From Niveispirillum sp943370215 (GTDB lineage Bacteria > Pseudomonadota > Alphaproteobacteria > Azospirillales > Azospirillaceae), in contig CALRQC020000018.1 of assembly GCA_943370215.1 (NCBI GenBank), positions 40,698-104,697 on the forward strand: 64,000 nucleotides of DNA. The letters run 5' to 3'. Numbering within the stretch: position 1 is the first letter of the stretch; the number at the start of each line of letters is the position of its first letter. The notes under the pieces are model-generated. The model worked only from the letters and a program-made list of their open reading frames with translations. It was not told the origin of the DNA and searched no databases. Made by a program: the position numbers and the translations under genes. This document shows, one piece after another, positions 1-7,947 of this stretch.

Positions 1-60
1 GGTGCTGTTCGCCGCAGCATCGCTTGCCGTCGAGGCCAGCCCCGGCCGCCTGCCGGATGG
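1..60. other. Window edge, unresolved
   Basis: The 60 bases before the EAL stop codon are open in more than one frame (for example a frame reading VLFAAASLAVEASPG), so they may be the end of a neighbouring gene. Too short to call. Confidence 0.2.
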
Positions 61-1395
61 TCACTGCCGGTGCTGCAGGGCCAGGACCTGTTCCGCCGCC
101 AGGGGGCGGTAATAGAAATAACCCTGGCAGTAATCACAGCCGGCATCGGCCAGTGCTACCAACTGATGGATATTCTCCACCCCTTCCACCACGGTGGACA
201 TGCCCAGCCGCTGGGCCAGTTGCACGATGAACCGGATGACCGCCATCTGGCGTTCATTGCCCAGAACGCCGACCACAAAGCTGCGATCGATCTTCAAGGT
301 CCGGGCCGGGCTTTCCACCAGCAGTGAAAGGGCGGAATGGTCACGGCCGAAATCATCGATGGCAATGCCGAAACCCTCCCTGGCCACTGACTGGATAGCC
401 TGCATGGCATGGGAATCGGTCAACATGCCCTCGGTGATTTCCACCTCGATCCGCTGCCGGTCCAGCCCCAGCCGGTCTGTCTCATCGCACAATATCTCCA
501 GCAGCGGCTGGTTATGCGGGTCGCCTTCCAAGGGGGGCAGCAATTGCGGGGGGGACACATTAATGGCCATGGTCAGGTCCAGCCCCTGGTCCCGCCAGCG
601 CCGTGCCTGCTGCAAAGCCTCCCGTGTCAGCCACTCGCCGATCAGGCCGATGGTGCGGGTGCGTTCCGCGATGGGGATGAACTCGCAGGGCGACAGGCGC
701 CCCAGTTCGGGATGGTCCCAGCGCATCAGCGCTTCCACCCCTGTCAGATGTCCCTGTCCTATATGAATTTTGGGCTGATAGACGACGGACAGGCCAGCCC
801 CGTCGCGGCAGCCCCACAACGCATCCTCTATGGCACGACGCCGTGCCAGCCGCTGGCGTAGATCTTGAGCGAAAAAGCCGATGGTGCGCCCGGCATCCAC
901 AGCTTCCTGGCGGGCGCTGCGGGCGGCGATCACCAGCATGTCCATATTGTCGGCCCCGTCCGGATAACCTGCCACGCCCAGCGTCGCATCCAGTCGCAGC
1001 GACAGGGTGCCGATCCTTACCGAGGCTTCCAGGGCGGCCATCAGGCCGACCGGGTCAGGATCGCGGTAATCCACCAGCACGGCAAAGCGCTCACTGTCAA
1101 AACGGGCCAGCAGTGCCTCGCTGCCGAACAGGGATTCCAGCCGTTCGCGCACGGCCTTCAGCAACTCAATCACTTGCGGATATTCCAGCCGGGAAACCAA
1201 ACCGGCGTAATTCCGCAGTTCCATATAGATGACACGGGGATGTTCCCCGCGAGCCAACATGTCGGGCAGGCGTTTATTGCCCAGGGCTACGAAGCCGTGC
1301 TTGTTATGCATACCGGTCAAGGGGTCTCGCAGCAATGTTGGCGCGACCTGCGCTGCCCCACCCAAAGGATCTATATAGTTCTCTGCGTTGAACAT
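61..1395 (-). CDS. EAL-domain cyclic-di-GMP phosphodiesterase with degenerate GGDEF domain
   Basis: A 444-residue soluble protein with no membrane segment. Residues about 20-175 look like a GGDEF domain (DPLTGMHNKHG near 24-34), but the signature loop reads FDSERF at 99-104 instead of GG(D/E)EF, so diguanylate cyclase activity is unlikely. Residues about 190-440 form an EAL domain. EAL is at 221-223 (EALMRW), Asn279 in INVSP, Glu319 in EITEG, the Asp pair 347-348 in DDFG, Lys368 in KIDRSF and Glu404 in VVEGVE. All main metal and catalytic positions are therefore present, and hydrolysis of c-di-GMP is likely. Loop 6 after DDFG is atypical (GRDHSAL rather than GTGYSSL). The start at 1395 has a GGAG Shine-Dalgarno 6 bases upstream, which lies inside an inverted repeat (see 1401-1438). 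The family call is secure; activity is inferred. Confidence 0.92.
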   Translation of the reverse strand: MFNAENYIDPLGGAAQVAPTLLRDPLTGMHNKHGFVALGNKRLPDMLARGEHPRVIYMELRNYAGLVSRLEYPQVIELLKAVRERLESLFGSEALLARFDSERFAVLVDYRDPDPVGLMAALEASVRIGTLSLRLDATLGVAGYPDGADNMDMLVIAARSARQEAVDAGRTIGFFAQDLRQRLARRRAIEDALWGCRDGAGLSVVYQPKIHIGQGHLTGVEALMRWDHPELGRLSPCEFIPIAERTRTIGLIGEWLTREALQQARRWRDQGLDLTMAINVSPPQLLPPLEGDPHNQPLLEILCDETDRLGLDRQRIEVEITEGMLTDSHAMQAIQSVAREGFGIAIDDFGRDHSALSLLVESPARTLKIDRSFVVGVLGNERQMAVIRFIVQLAQRLGMSTVVEGVENIHQLVALADAGCDYCQGYFYYRPLAAEQVLALQHRQ

Positions 1396-1400
1396 GGCAC

Positions 1401-1438
1401 GCTCCGTTGCATATCATTTATTATAAACGCAACGGAGC
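1401..1438 (-). promoter_or_regulatory. 10-bp inverted repeat over the Shine-Dalgarno of the EAL gene
   Basis: The arms 1401-1410 and 1429-1438 are perfect 10-base inverted repeats (GCTCCGTTGC and GCAACGGAGC) around an 18-base AT-rich spacer. On the minus strand the second arm carries the GGAG ribosome-binding site of the downstream gene. The spacer contains a TATAAT hexamer on the same strand. It could be an operator flanking a -10 box, or a hairpin that hides the ribosome-binding site. The sequence alone does not decide between them. Confidence 0.5.
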
Positions 1439-1511
1439 GGCAGCATCATGTGAACAAAAGGATATGTAATCCTTCAGTCGGTGGGAGCAGTCCCCCTTGG
1501 TTAAAAATTGA

Positions 1512-1955
1512 TTACTCTGTCGTTACCCGCAGATTGACGCCTTCCACACTAACCACCTTGACCCGTGCCCCGGCGGGCACGTCGCCATCGCCCAGTACGG
1601 GCCAACTGCTGTCCCCCAGCCGGGCACGGCCGTGGCCGTTGCTCAGCGGGGTTTCCAGCACCAGCCATTGGCCGACATATTGTTCCCCCCGGCGGTTCAG
1701 CGTGCTGTTTCCATCGTCCGGTACATCAGGCTTGGCGAAGCGGCGGGAGGTCAGAAAGGCGACCACCGCCAGCGCACCGAACAGGATCAGTTGCGCGCTT
1801 TCCGTCAGACCGGGGGCAATAAGCACAGCCACGCCCGTAATGGCAGCGGCACCGCCGATCCAGAGGAAGGCGGCACCGGGCAGGAACATCTCCAAAGCGC
1901 CCAGCATCAGCGCCAGGGCCCACCAGTGCCAGAAATGCAGATAGGGTTGTTCCAT
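1512..1955 (-). CDS. NfeD-family membrane protein, short form
   Basis: A 147-residue protein starting at the second of two ATGs, because the GGGAAGGG ribosome-binding site is about 7 bases from it and only 1 base from the ATG at 1961. Hydrophobic segments lie near residues 8-65. A C-terminal OB-fold (about 80-147) contains the GRARLGDSSWPV and ARVKVVSVEGVNLRV stretches typical of NfeD. The protease-like domain of long NfeD proteins is absent. It lies 17 bases downstream of a stomatin/SPFH gene on the same strand, the usual NfeD-slipin pairing. The pair is thought to act together in membrane microdomain organisation or protein quality control. The family is clear and the specific role is unknown. 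Confidence 0.88.
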   Translation of the reverse strand: MEQPYLHFWHWWALALMLGALEMFLPGAAFLWIGGAAAITGVAVLIAPGLTESAQLILFGALAVVAFLTSRRFAKPDVPDDGNSTLNRRGEQYVGQWLVLETPLSNGHGRARLGDSSWPVLGDGDVPAGARVKVVSVEGVNLRVTTE

Positions 1956-1972
1956 GGCCATTCCCTTCCCGA

Positions 1973-2992
1973 TCAGGTGCTGCTGCCGCCATTATTGTCG
2001 CCCCAGGGGGAAGGCGGCGGCGTGATGGGGCGGGCCGGACGGCTGGGTGGAGCCGGCGGCTTGGGGGTGGCGGGCGTGTCTTTGCTCCCGAACGCGTCCC
2101 GGGCCAGTTCCGACAGGCCGCCCAGGGTGCTGATGATGCCCGTTGCCTCCACCGGCATCATCAATATTTTCTGATTGGGGCTGTGGGCGAATTCCTTGAA
2201 GGTGGTCAGATATTGCTGGGCCACGAAGTAATTGATCGCCTGCACGTTCCCCGATGAGATGGCGTCGGAGACCATGCGGGTGGCTTCCGCCTCCGCCTGT
2301 GCCTCGCGCTCCCGCGCTTCGGCATCGCGGAAGGCGGCTTCGCGCCGGCCCTCGGCTTCCAGGATGGCGGCCTGCTTCTGACCCTCCGCCTTCAGGATGG
2401 CCGACTGACGGGCGCCCTCGGCTTCCAGGATCAGGGCGCGCCGCTCACGTTCGGCCTTCATCTGGCGGGCCATGCTGTCCACCAGATCGCGCGGCGGCTG
2501 GATGTCGCGGATTTCGATGCGCGTCACCTTCACGCCCCAGGGCTGGGTGGCCTCATCCACCACATGCAGCAATTGGCCATTGATGCGGTCGCGCTGGGAC
2601 AGCAGCTCGTCCAGGTCCATGGACCCCATGACGGTACGGATATTGGTCATGGTCAGGTTCAGGATGGCCAGTTGCAACTGGTTCACCTCGTAAGAGGCGC
2701 GGGCCGCATCCAGCACCTGGAAGAAGACGACGCCATCGACCTTCACCATGGCATTGTCCTTGGTGATGATCTCCTGGCTGGGCACGTCCAGCACGGTTTC
2801 CATCATGTTCATCTTGGCGCCAATGCGATCGATGAAGGGCACGATGAAATGCAGGCCGGGGCGCAGCGTGTGGGTATAGCGGCCGAACCGCTCCACCGTG
2901 AATTCCTGGCCCTGGGGCACCGTTTTGATGCCGGCCCAAGCCACCAGAATGCCGAAGATGGCGACGATGGCAGCGAAGAAGATGGCGTCCAT
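1973..2992 (-). CDS. SPFH/Band 7 (stomatin, QmcA-like) membrane protein
   Basis: A 339-residue protein with an N-terminal membrane anchor (about residues 3-20) followed by a Band 7 domain (about 22-190). Family features are the VPQGQEFTVERFGRYTHTL opening, the IDRIG and VPSQEIITKDNA segments, and IEIRDIQPP. Residues about 190-255 are Ala/Glu/Arg-rich, with repeats of the AILEAEG type forming the expected coiled coil (flotillin-like oligomerisation). The tail (about 300-339) is Pro-rich and low complexity. The next gene on the strand encodes its usual NfeD partner. GGGGAAC just before the ATG serves as ribosome-binding site. It probably forms oligomeric rings at the inner membrane. The client proteins cannot be deduced. 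Confidence 0.93.
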   Translation of the reverse strand: MDAIFFAAIVAIFGILVAWAGIKTVPQGQEFTVERFGRYTHTLRPGLHFIVPFIDRIGAKMNMMETVLDVPSQEIITKDNAMVKVDGVVFFQVLDAARASYEVNQLQLAILNLTMTNIRTVMGSMDLDELLSQRDRINGQLLHVVDEATQPWGVKVTRIEIRDIQPPRDLVDSMARQMKAERERRALILEAEGARQSAILKAEGQKQAAILEAEGRREAAFRDAEAREREAQAEAEATRMVSDAISSGNVQAINYFVAQQYLTTFKEFAHSPNQKILMMPVEATGIISTLGGLSELARDAFGSKDTPATPKPPAPPSRPARPITPPPSPWGDNNGGSST

Positions 2993-3177
2993 GTTCCCCC
3001 CATTTGATGAAACTTATCAACCAATATGGGGTATGGGGGGGAGGCGTGCCAGAGTTTCGCAACCGGGGACGGTCGATTTTCTATTAAGGTTTAACCTCAT
3101 ACCGTGTCTTGTGATCGAACCGATCAGCGGGTTGCCATCGTCAGCGCTGCCATGGTCCCATTCCGGTTGGGCGGCCC

Positions 3178-4314
3178 TTACCGGGTTGGGGTTTCGGGAT
3201 CACGGGACATCCCGCCCAGCAATGCCCCCACGGTGCGCAGGGGCGGTGTGGCATCGCACAGGATTTTGGCGACGGCCAGGATCGGCACGGCCAGCAAGGC
3301 CCCGGCAATGCCCCACAGCCAGCCCCAGAACAGCACGGTGGCGAAGACGAAAATCGGATTCAGGGTCAGCCGGCGGCCGACAATCATCGGCGTCAGGAAA
3401 TTACCCTCCACTGCGGTGACGGCGATGAAGCAGAGGGCGGGCAGTAACGATTGTGTCCAATTGTCGAAACTGACAACGCCCACGGCGAACAGAACCATCG
3501 TGGTGGCGGCCGGCCCCAGATAGGGGATGAAGTTGAACAGCCCCGCCATCGCCCCCCAGAGCAGCGGGCTGGGCACACCCAGCATCCACATGATGCCGGC
3601 CGTCACCAGGGCCAGCACGGCATTGATCAGGGTGATGGTGGCCAGATAGGCGGTGATATTGACCTGCATGGTTTCCACAATGTCGGACAGGTGCAGCCGG
3701 TCATCCCGCCGGGGCAGGGAGGCCAGCACCGCCTGCAGTGACTGCTTGCCGAAGGCCAGAAAGAAATAGGTCAGCGCCACCACACCCAGCCCCTGGGTCA
3801 CGAAGCTCTGCGCCTTGCCCAGAATGATGTCGGCCAGCGCCGGCCCGCGCATCACCACTTCCCGCTGGTTGGGCTCCGCCCTGGTCATGCGCTGCAGCCG
3901 CTCCGTGGCTTGCCGGGCGGGCGCCAACGTGCGTTCAACCCCAGACATGCGCGCCTGCAATGTTCCCATCACCTGGGGCGCGCGTTCCACCCATCCCACG
4001 GCGGGATCGGCCACGCTGCCGGCACCGGCCCCCAGTGCCCCCAATGCCAGCAGCAGCACCAGGGCGGCGCCCAGCGGTTCCGGCAGCCGCAGCCGGCGCA
4101 GCAATCTTACCGGCGGCCGCAGCAGCAGGGCCAGCAGCACGGCCAGGAATACCGGCAGCAGGATGTCGCGGGCAAAATAGAGCGTATACACCAGCGCCAG
4201 GGCCAACAGTCCGCCCAGCAACCAGGTCTGCAACCGGCGCACCTGCTCCGACCCACGCGTGGCCGGTGCCGTGCGTGCCGCCAGGGCCCGTGTCATTCCC
4301 GCTCGATCCACCAT
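3178..4314 (-). CDS. AI-2E family transporter (PerM/UPF0118)
   Basis: A 378-residue inner-membrane protein. The start at 4314 was chosen over an ATG 14 codons upstream because AAGGA is spaced 6 bases from it. Hydrophobic segments occur after an Arg-rich leader (LLGGLLALALVYTLYFA), then LAVLLALLL and AALVLLLALGALGAGAG, then a central soluble stretch. A C-terminal cluster of membrane spans follows, with family hallmarks GLFNFIPYLGP, EGNFLTPMIVGRRLTLNP and the WGWLWGIAGALLAVPILA end. The family includes proposed autoinducer-2 exporters and Na+/H+ antiporters. The name does not prove AI-2 transport. Neighbours do not indicate a substrate. Confidence 0.9.
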   Translation of the reverse strand: MVDRAGMTRALAARTAPATRGSEQVRRLQTWLLGGLLALALVYTLYFARDILLPVFLAVLLALLLRPPVRLLRRLRLPEPLGAALVLLLALGALGAGAGSVADPAVGWVERAPQVMGTLQARMSGVERTLAPARQATERLQRMTRAEPNQREVVMRGPALADIILGKAQSFVTQGLGVVALTYFFLAFGKQSLQAVLASLPRRDDRLHLSDIVETMQVNITAYLATITLINAVLALVTAGIMWMLGVPSPLLWGAMAGLFNFIPYLGPAATTMVLFAVGVVSFDNWTQSLLPALCFIAVTAVEGNFLTPMIVGRRLTLNPIFVFATVLFWGWLWGIAGALLAVPILAVAKILCDATPPLRTVGALLGGMSRDPETPTR

Positions 4315-4480
4315 ACCCGTTCCTTCCCCCGTACCGATCCTGGGGGGACAACGCACCAGCGTCGGTCATGTTTCGCCGCTGGTTCCATCATTTCCCTGGA
4401 GAGTGGCATTGCCCTGGCGGGGGGCGGCAGCGTAGCCTGTGACCCGCGTCACCTTCCGCCGGCCCTGAGGTTTCCCCATC

Positions 4481-4978
4481 ATGTCCATCCGCCCGCTGCT
4501 GTCCGCTGCCTGTCTGGCCCTGTCACTATCCTTTACCCTGCCGGCCATTGCGCAGGAGGATGTGGGGGAATTCAGCAATGACTGGACAGGCAATGGCTTG
4601 AAGGTGACAGCATTCGCTGATCCCGCCGTTCAGGGTGTCACTTGCCATATCGTGGATTTTGACCGGTCGCTGATCGACCGGCTGTCCAAGGGCAATTGGT
4701 TCGAGGATCCCTCCAACGCTTCCATCGCCTGCCGTCAGACCGGGCCGGTGACCGTGGGCGAGATCAATCTGTCCAAGCGGGGGGAGGAGGTGTTCTCCGA
4801 ACGCAAGAGCTTGATCTTCAAATCCATTGCCGTGCGCCGTATCTATGACAAGTCGAACGACACACTGATTTATGTGGTCTATAGCCGCCAGGTGAAGGAT
4901 GCCTCGGCCAAGATGTCCATCAGCACGGTGCCTTTGTTCGCCGCCAATGCCACCTGGACCAAAGGCCGGCCGAAATGA
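4481..4978 (+). CDS. CreA family protein, periplasmic
   Basis: A 165-residue protein with a signal peptide (about residues 1-24, ending PAIAQ) and a single CreA-type domain. The domain has the segment from DWTGNGLKVTAF through TCHIVDF and a second Cys near ACRQTGPV, which are probably disulphide partners. The length matches the family (about 150-160). The biochemical role of CreA is unsettled, and it is found across Proteobacteria. It is transcribed divergently from the AI-2E family gene. No ribosome-binding site stronger than TGAGG is visible before the ATG. The family assignment is firm. Confidence 0.87.
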   Translation: MSIRPLLSAACLALSLSFTLPAIAQEDVGEFSNDWTGNGLKVTAFADPAVQGVTCHIVDFDRSLIDRLSKGNWFEDPSNASIACRQTGPVTVGEINLSKRGEEVFSERKSLIFKSIAVRRIYDKSNDTLIYVVYSRQVKDASAKMSISTVPLFAANATWTKGRPK

Positions 4979-5093
4979 TGCCGGTTTCCCTTCCTCTGTT
5001 CTGCCCCCATTCAGTTTGATTCAAAAATAGATGGTTTTTTATCCAACCTGTTCGATGGTATATATCTATTAGAGGGGTATAGGGGGACGGACC

Positions 5094-6836
5094 ATGTGGC
5101 TGTCCAGTCTGATCGGCGTATCCGATAAGGCAGGGTTGGGGCGACGGCTGAATTTCGAGGTGCAGAGCTTCAAAGTCGATCACTGGGTGATCGAGGATGT
5201 CTTTGCCACCGAGGAGGAGGCGCGCGATCTCGTCAAACGTCTGACGGTCAACCGGGATGGGATGCGCATCGTGCGCGATTTTTCCGGCGCCCCCGGTATG
5301 CCCGCCACCCATACGATCATCTTTTCCGAACTGCGCGCGCCCAAGGCCAAGCCCATTACCGTACAGCCGGTGGAGGAAGCGCCGGTCTGCACGGAAAGCC
5401 GCGACTATCTTCAGCATGACAGCCGGCAGATCATTTCCCGGATGCTCCGCCAATATCTGGAGGAGAAGGCGCTGACCGCCTCGGAACTGCTCTACAATGC
5501 CGGGGAGATGAAGCGGGCCATCAATTTTGAGAATATGATCCCCGTGGCCGTAGGGCGCATTGCCACCATCCAGGGCAAGACCACGGGCCAGGATGCGCGC
5601 GAACGGCGCGACATGATCTATGGCAGCCTGACCGACCTGCGGATGAAGGCGGAGGAGGCGCAGAAACGCGCCACCTTCACCGTGAAGCAGGACGGCTTCC
5701 AAGGCGTCATGACCAAGGCGGAAATGCTGGCTGGCGGCGATGCCGATATGGCCGATTACCTGTCCAAGGTGGTGCTGTGCCGCGATCTGGTGCAGATTCG
5801 TAACCTGCTGGGCAAGGTGGAATGGCTGCTGGAAACGGCCGGTGATTCCGGCAGCCAGGCGCCGGCCCATATCCACATCATCGACACACTGGTGGCCGAT
5901 GCGTTGAGCTTCCCCAGCGTTATCCAGGATATGTTGGGCCGCCAGCCCGATCTGGGCACGGCGCTGAACCGCATCCTGGATATGCTGGACGGTACGTTCG
6001 AGCCGCAGGAACGGGAAATGGCGCCCGCCATCACCCAGGTGCTCAGCCGCTGGATCGGTATTGGTCATGCGCCGCAATGCCGGCAGGTGGTGTTCGAGGG
6101 GTTGCTGCGCTCCATCAGGGGCACGCAACCTCTGGCGCGCGATCCGGAGCGCAACCGCGCCGCCTATGCCGCCCTGGTGGCGCGGGCAATGACCCCGCAG
6201 GGCTTGAACGGTGGCGACCGCATGGCAGAGGCGCTGACCACCGGTTATCTGCGTTTCCTGGAACAGGGCGGTGGGGAAGGGCGGCGGCTTTCCATTGATG
6301 GGGTGGCAGCCATGCTGCCTTCTGCCCGCGACCGGGCGATCTATCTGGCGGAACTGGCCGGCAGTGATCTGGGCCAGCGGGAAAAGGATACGGTCCTGGG
6401 CCGACTGCGCCCGCTACTGGGGCCGGGCCAGGATGTCAACCGGCTGGTCGGTGTGCAGGTGCCGCTGAAGCCGAAGATGCAGGCCATGGCCTCGCTCTAC
6501 CGGTCCGTTTATGGGAGCGGCTTGCCGGATGCGGCGGAACTGGCCGACCGGGTGGATAGCATCGTGGCCGATTACATCGTCACGGCTCGGGTGATCGAAA
6601 AACTGGATGATCCCTCGGCCAATCTGCGCATTCGCGCCACCCGATTGATGCAGTTTGCCGCCAATGATGTGCTGTCCAGTCCCAAGGCGCGCAAGATGGT
6701 GCGCGACCAGATCATCGGCCATCTGCGCCAGCCCAATTTCGACGGCAAGTTCGTGGAGGGGCTGAACACGCAGCAGGAACAGGCCCAGGCGCTGCGGAAT
6801 TTCTATGACCTGCTGCGCCGCGCGCAGTTCATGTAA
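5094..6836 (+). CDS. Uncharacterised 580-residue protein
   Basis: I do not recognise this protein. It has no signal peptide and no membrane segment, so it is predicted cytoplasmic. The first about 95 residues look like a small alpha/beta domain (HWVIEDVFATEEEARDL, then TIIFSEL), followed by a linker. The rest (about 105-580) is mostly helical, with repeated Asp/Arg/Leu-rich heptad-like stretches and no catalytic motif I can name. The ribosome-binding site is GGGGGAC, and the upstream 100 bases are unusually AT-rich (TATATATCTATTAG), suggesting its own promoter. The 3' end overlaps the convergent AbrB-type gene by 8 bases. The even codon use argues for a real gene. Function unknown. Confidence 0.8.
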   Translation: MWLSSLIGVSDKAGLGRRLNFEVQSFKVDHWVIEDVFATEEEARDLVKRLTVNRDGMRIVRDFSGAPGMPATHTIIFSELRAPKAKPITVQPVEEAPVCTESRDYLQHDSRQIISRMLRQYLEEKALTASELLYNAGEMKRAINFENMIPVAVGRIATIQGKTTGQDARERRDMIYGSLTDLRMKAEEAQKRATFTVKQDGFQGVMTKAEMLAGGDADMADYLSKVVLCRDLVQIRNLLGKVEWLLETAGDSGSQAPAHIHIIDTLVADALSFPSVIQDMLGRQPDLGTALNRILDMLDGTFEPQEREMAPAITQVLSRWIGIGHAPQCRQVVFEGLLRSIRGTQPLARDPERNRAAYAALVARAMTPQGLNGGDRMAEALTTGYLRFLEQGGGEGRRLSIDGVAAMLPSARDRAIYLAELAGSDLGQREKDTVLGRLRPLLGPGQDVNRLVGVQVPLKPKMQAMASLYRSVYGSGLPDAAELADRVDSIVADYIVTARVIEKLDDPSANLRIRATRLMQFAANDVLSSPKARKMVRDQIIGHLRQPNFDGKFVEGLNTQQEQAQALRNFYDLLRRAQFM

Positions 6837-7947
6837 GGGTTTTGGTCCCCGCCGTCGCTTCCCGTTTCTCCGCCCAGCGGCGCCAAAGGTGGAAGGCGGG
6901 CGGGGCCAGCAGCACGATCAGCATGATGCGCACGATATGATGGGTGGCGACGAAGGCCACGTCGGCGTGCAGCGACAGGGCCACTAGGCTCATTTCCGCC
7001 AGCCCGCCCGGCGCATAGGCCAGGATCAATCCCGGCAGGGGCAGCCCGGTCAGCAGATGCAGCAGCGTGGCCATCGCCACTGTCACCGATAGCAGCAGAA
7101 TGGTCAGCCCGATGGCCACCAGCAGGGTGCGGGCGATCTGTACCAATGGGACACGGGCGAAACGGGCACCGATGCTGGCGCCGATCACCACCTGGGCCGT
7201 CGCCACCAGCAGGCCCGGCGGCTTGCCGGCCATGAAGCCGGCCAGATGCAGGCCTGCGCTCAACAACATCGGGCCGACCAGCATCCCCGCCGGCACCCGC
7301 AGGCGCTGGGCCAGCGGCGCGCCGGCGGCACAGAGCGCCATCATGGCGTAATCCTGCCAGGGCAGGTCCAGCAGGCCGGGGCCCAGGCCGCGCAGGCTCC
7401 AGTCCCGTCCGGCCGGGTCATAGCCGGGCAGGGCTTGGAAGGCGAAGGGGATGGTCAGCACCACCAGCATGACCCGCAGGCTGTGGCCCAACGCGATGGT
7501 GCGGTCATCGCCGCCCATCGCCCCACCCATCATCACCATTTCATTGAAACCGCCCGGCATGGCGGAGAAATAGGCGGTCACCCGGTCATAACCGGCGGCC
7601 TTTTTCAGATAGAACAGGCCGGCACTGGCGCAGATGATGATATAGAGCCCCAATCCCGCCAGACTGTACCCCCATTCCCCGATATGGGAGAGCAGGGAGG
7701 GATGGAAGGCGCTGCCCAGCATGATGCCCAGGATCACCACCATCCAACTGCGCAGCACGGGCGGAACCCCCACCGGCAGCCGGAACAGGGCCGCCAGGGT
7801 GGTGGCCAGCATGGCCCCCATCATGAAGGCCAGCGGCACATGCAGCCGGAAGAACAGATAGCCGCCCCCTGCCCCCAGGCACAGCGCGGTGAGAAAGGCG
7901 CGGCCCGAAACGCCGCGCCGGGGCGGCTTGGCAATGCTGTCGCTCAT
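6829..7947 (-). CDS. AbrB-family polytopic membrane protein (AbrB duplication)
   Basis: A 372-residue inner-membrane protein with about ten hydrophobic segments. The two homologous halves are typical of the AbrB/ammonia-monooxygenase-like membrane family (COG3180), each with a Gly-rich PGG motif (SAMPGGFNEMVMMG near the middle and AYAPGGLAEMSLVAL near the end). The start at 7947 replaces a longer reading frame because its ATG overlaps the upstream gene's stop in an ATGA arrangement, indicating translational coupling. The coupled upstream gene is an aspartoacylase-like hydrolase, so uptake or export of an amino acid derivative is a possible shared job. That role is only an inference. This is not the Bacillus DNA-binding AbrB. 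Confidence 0.87.
   Translation of the reverse strand: MSDSIAKPPRRGVSGRAFLTALCLGAGGGYLFFRLHVPLAFMMGAMLATTLAALFRLPVGVPPVLRSWMVVILGIMLGSAFHPSLLSHIGEWGYSLAGLGLYIIICASAGLFYLKKAAGYDRVTAYFSAMPGGFNEMVMMGGAMGGDDRTIALGHSLRVMLVVLTIPFAFQALPGYDPAGRDWSLRGLGPGLLDLPWQDYAMMALCAAGAPLAQRLRVPAGMLVGPMLLSAGLHLAGFMAGKPPGLLVATAQVVIGASIGARFARVPLVQIARTLLVAIGLTILLLSVTVAMATLLHLLTGLPLPGLILAYAPGGLAEMSLVALSLHADVAFVATHHIVRIMLIVLLAPPAFHLWRRWAEKREATAGTKTLT

Noticed and set aside
1395..1412. Sigma-54-like promoter TGGCACG-N5-TTGC on the plus strand
   Set aside because: The GG-GC spacing is one base too long for sigma-54, and there is no plus-strand gene downstream.
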